In this document: one piece after another, positions 63,014 through 64,000 of the stretch
How positions within the stretch are numbered: position 1 is the first letter of the stretch
Layout: each line of letters opens with the position of its first letter
DNA from: Loxodes magnus
Taxonomy: Eukaryota; Ciliophora; Karyorelictea; Loxodida; Loxodidae
Reading direction: 5' to 3'
NCBI GenBank assembly: GCA_946699065.1
Contig: CAMPDV010002006.1
Coordinates: 1 to 64,000, forward strand
DNA length: 64,000 bases
Notes under the pieces: generated by a model
Database searches by the model: none
What the model saw: the letters and a program-made list of their open reading frames with translations, nothing else
Told to the model about the DNA's origin: nothing
Made by a program: the position numbers and the translations under genes

Positions 63014-64000
63014 TCATTTAAGATGTGTAAATAATAAATTAACATAACTTGCTAAAAATATTAGCACATGGACCGTAGCAGAGGCATTCCTTTATATTCG
63101 AATATTTTATTATACTCTAACATTCTTACTGCGTAGTCGTAAATGTTCTTCTAGCTTTGTCCACTACCTTCGTAAGGTCTTTGTAAATACAGCATAAGAT
63201 CTTATTCCCACAGAGTTACTATCAAAATTTTTTTACTGGTTGATTTTATACAAATGCTTCTGACAATATACTAGGAACTTCAGGCTTTTGTCGTTTATCT
63301 TGTGAGAACTCTTATAAATAAGGTGACTGTTGTATTTCATAAAATCTATCTGCTAATCTGAAAATTCTATGTTGTAGAGGAATTTGTTGATTAGCTCACT
63401 TCTGTCCATACTGATCTTTTCCTTTGAGTTCTAAAAGAAGATTGAATATCTTATGTCTGTTTCTTTATTTTTCATATAAATTAGAACACCATTTGTGCTA
63501 AGCAAATCTAGGGTATTTATTTTGATCGTACAAGGTTTTTCACTAATTGAAACTTATAACTTGTCTTAGTCTAAATCTTCATCTTAACTATTTCCTTCTT
63601 CGATGAATTGCAATGAATTCTGGTTTTGAGCTTAAATACTTGCATTGTTTTCATTCAGATTTTTTCCAATCTTCAATCTTTTCATGTCTTCATTTCTTTC
63701 CCTACCAACATTATTTTTAACTACTTCAGTTCTTTACTTACCTTTTATATTTTTAGTATTTTCAATTTCTTAAGCTTCTTTACTTTATCATATTCTTAAA
63801 TTTTTATCTCTTCTTATACTTGTTCTAAGTATTATAACCTTTCTGGTAACATTAATTTGCTCTCTAATAAGTCTAAAGTAAATTCTTTTTCTTTATATGC
63901 TAGCTAAAGCCTTTCTAAGACTGATCTACTTAAAATTAATTTTATATTACTTAGCTCTCAGTATACTAACTTTGTGTCTTTTAAATTATTCTTTCATCAC
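63014..64000 (-). CDS. Hypothetical protein, 5' end beyond window
   Basis: Minus strand entering at 64000. The first ~250 bp read best as a coiled coil (EKEFTLDLLESKLMLPERL, EEIKIQEYDKVKKLKKL). The rest reads in a neighbouring frame as NEDMKRLKIGKNLNENN, QFIEEGNSQDEDLDQDKL, KPCTIKINTLDLLSTNGVLI, YMKNKETDIRYSIFF, MDRSELINKFLYNIEFSD, NSVGIRSYAVFTKTLRR and WTKLEEHLRLRSKN. The C-terminal part is a convincing protein with mixed alpha/beta character, but the family is not recognised. The frame change near 63745 may be an intron or indel; the sequence GTAAGT occurs there. The stop is placed tentatively at TGA 63016-63014. Confidence 0.45.

Overview
This is eukaryotic nuclear DNA from a ciliate. It is strongly AT-rich. 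The decisive clue is the code: recognisable proteins read through only if TAA and TAG are glutamine and TGA is tryptophan. All three stop codons are therefore also sense codons. Among published nuclear codes this fits the karyorelict type (Loxodes/Parduczia, code 27) or the Condylostoma type (code 28). Genes called with the standard code come out as short fragments, so coordinates below were found by reading through TAA/TAG/TGA by hand. Because no codon is an unconditional stop, many frames look protein-like; genes lacking a recognised domain carry lower confidence and their ends are soft.

Layout. 1-4.3 kb is one arm (L) of a large repeat family carrying a ~40-bp motif (CAGCGTTTTACACTAC core) three times. 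A second arm (R1, 14.6-16.3 kb) and a third (R2, 40.5-44.9 kb) are inverted relative to it. Between L and R1 lie two hypothetical genes, a TPR gene remnant, two tRNA-like genes and a LINE remnant. R1 and R2 are the left parts of two copies of a ~10-kb segmental duplication (about 14.6-25.2 and 42.7-52.3 kb). Each copy contains a repeat arm, an intact RING/pentapeptide/seven-blade WD40 gene on the minus strand, and a degenerate permuted rDNA unit. Each rDNA unit starts inside 18S, runs through ITS1, 5.8S, ITS2, 28S and spacer, and ends in the 5' part of 18S. The rRNA copies carry different deletions, so they look like pseudogenes. After rDNA copy 1 comes a gene whose reading frame runs into the rDNA junction (apparently 5'-truncated), then a decayed LINE retrotransposon (26.2-29.8 kb), a cysteine-rich membrane protein gene (30.9-32.2 kb) and several hypothetical genes. 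After rDNA copy 2 come a kinase-WD40 remnant, a small intact hypothetical gene, two Kelch-propeller genes (one disrupted, one intact), and coding-like DNA to the window end.

How it fits together. The two WD40 genes keep an open frame over about 880 codons although their lengths differ; TGA and TGG interchange at equivalent conserved tryptophans, which is internal proof of the code. Their WD40 units are nearly identical except at a few positions, resembling fungal NLR-type hypervariable WD40 recognition domains. Mobile elements, rDNA fragments and a segmental duplication sit unremoved among genes, as expected for germline DNA or for a ciliate that eliminates little DNA.
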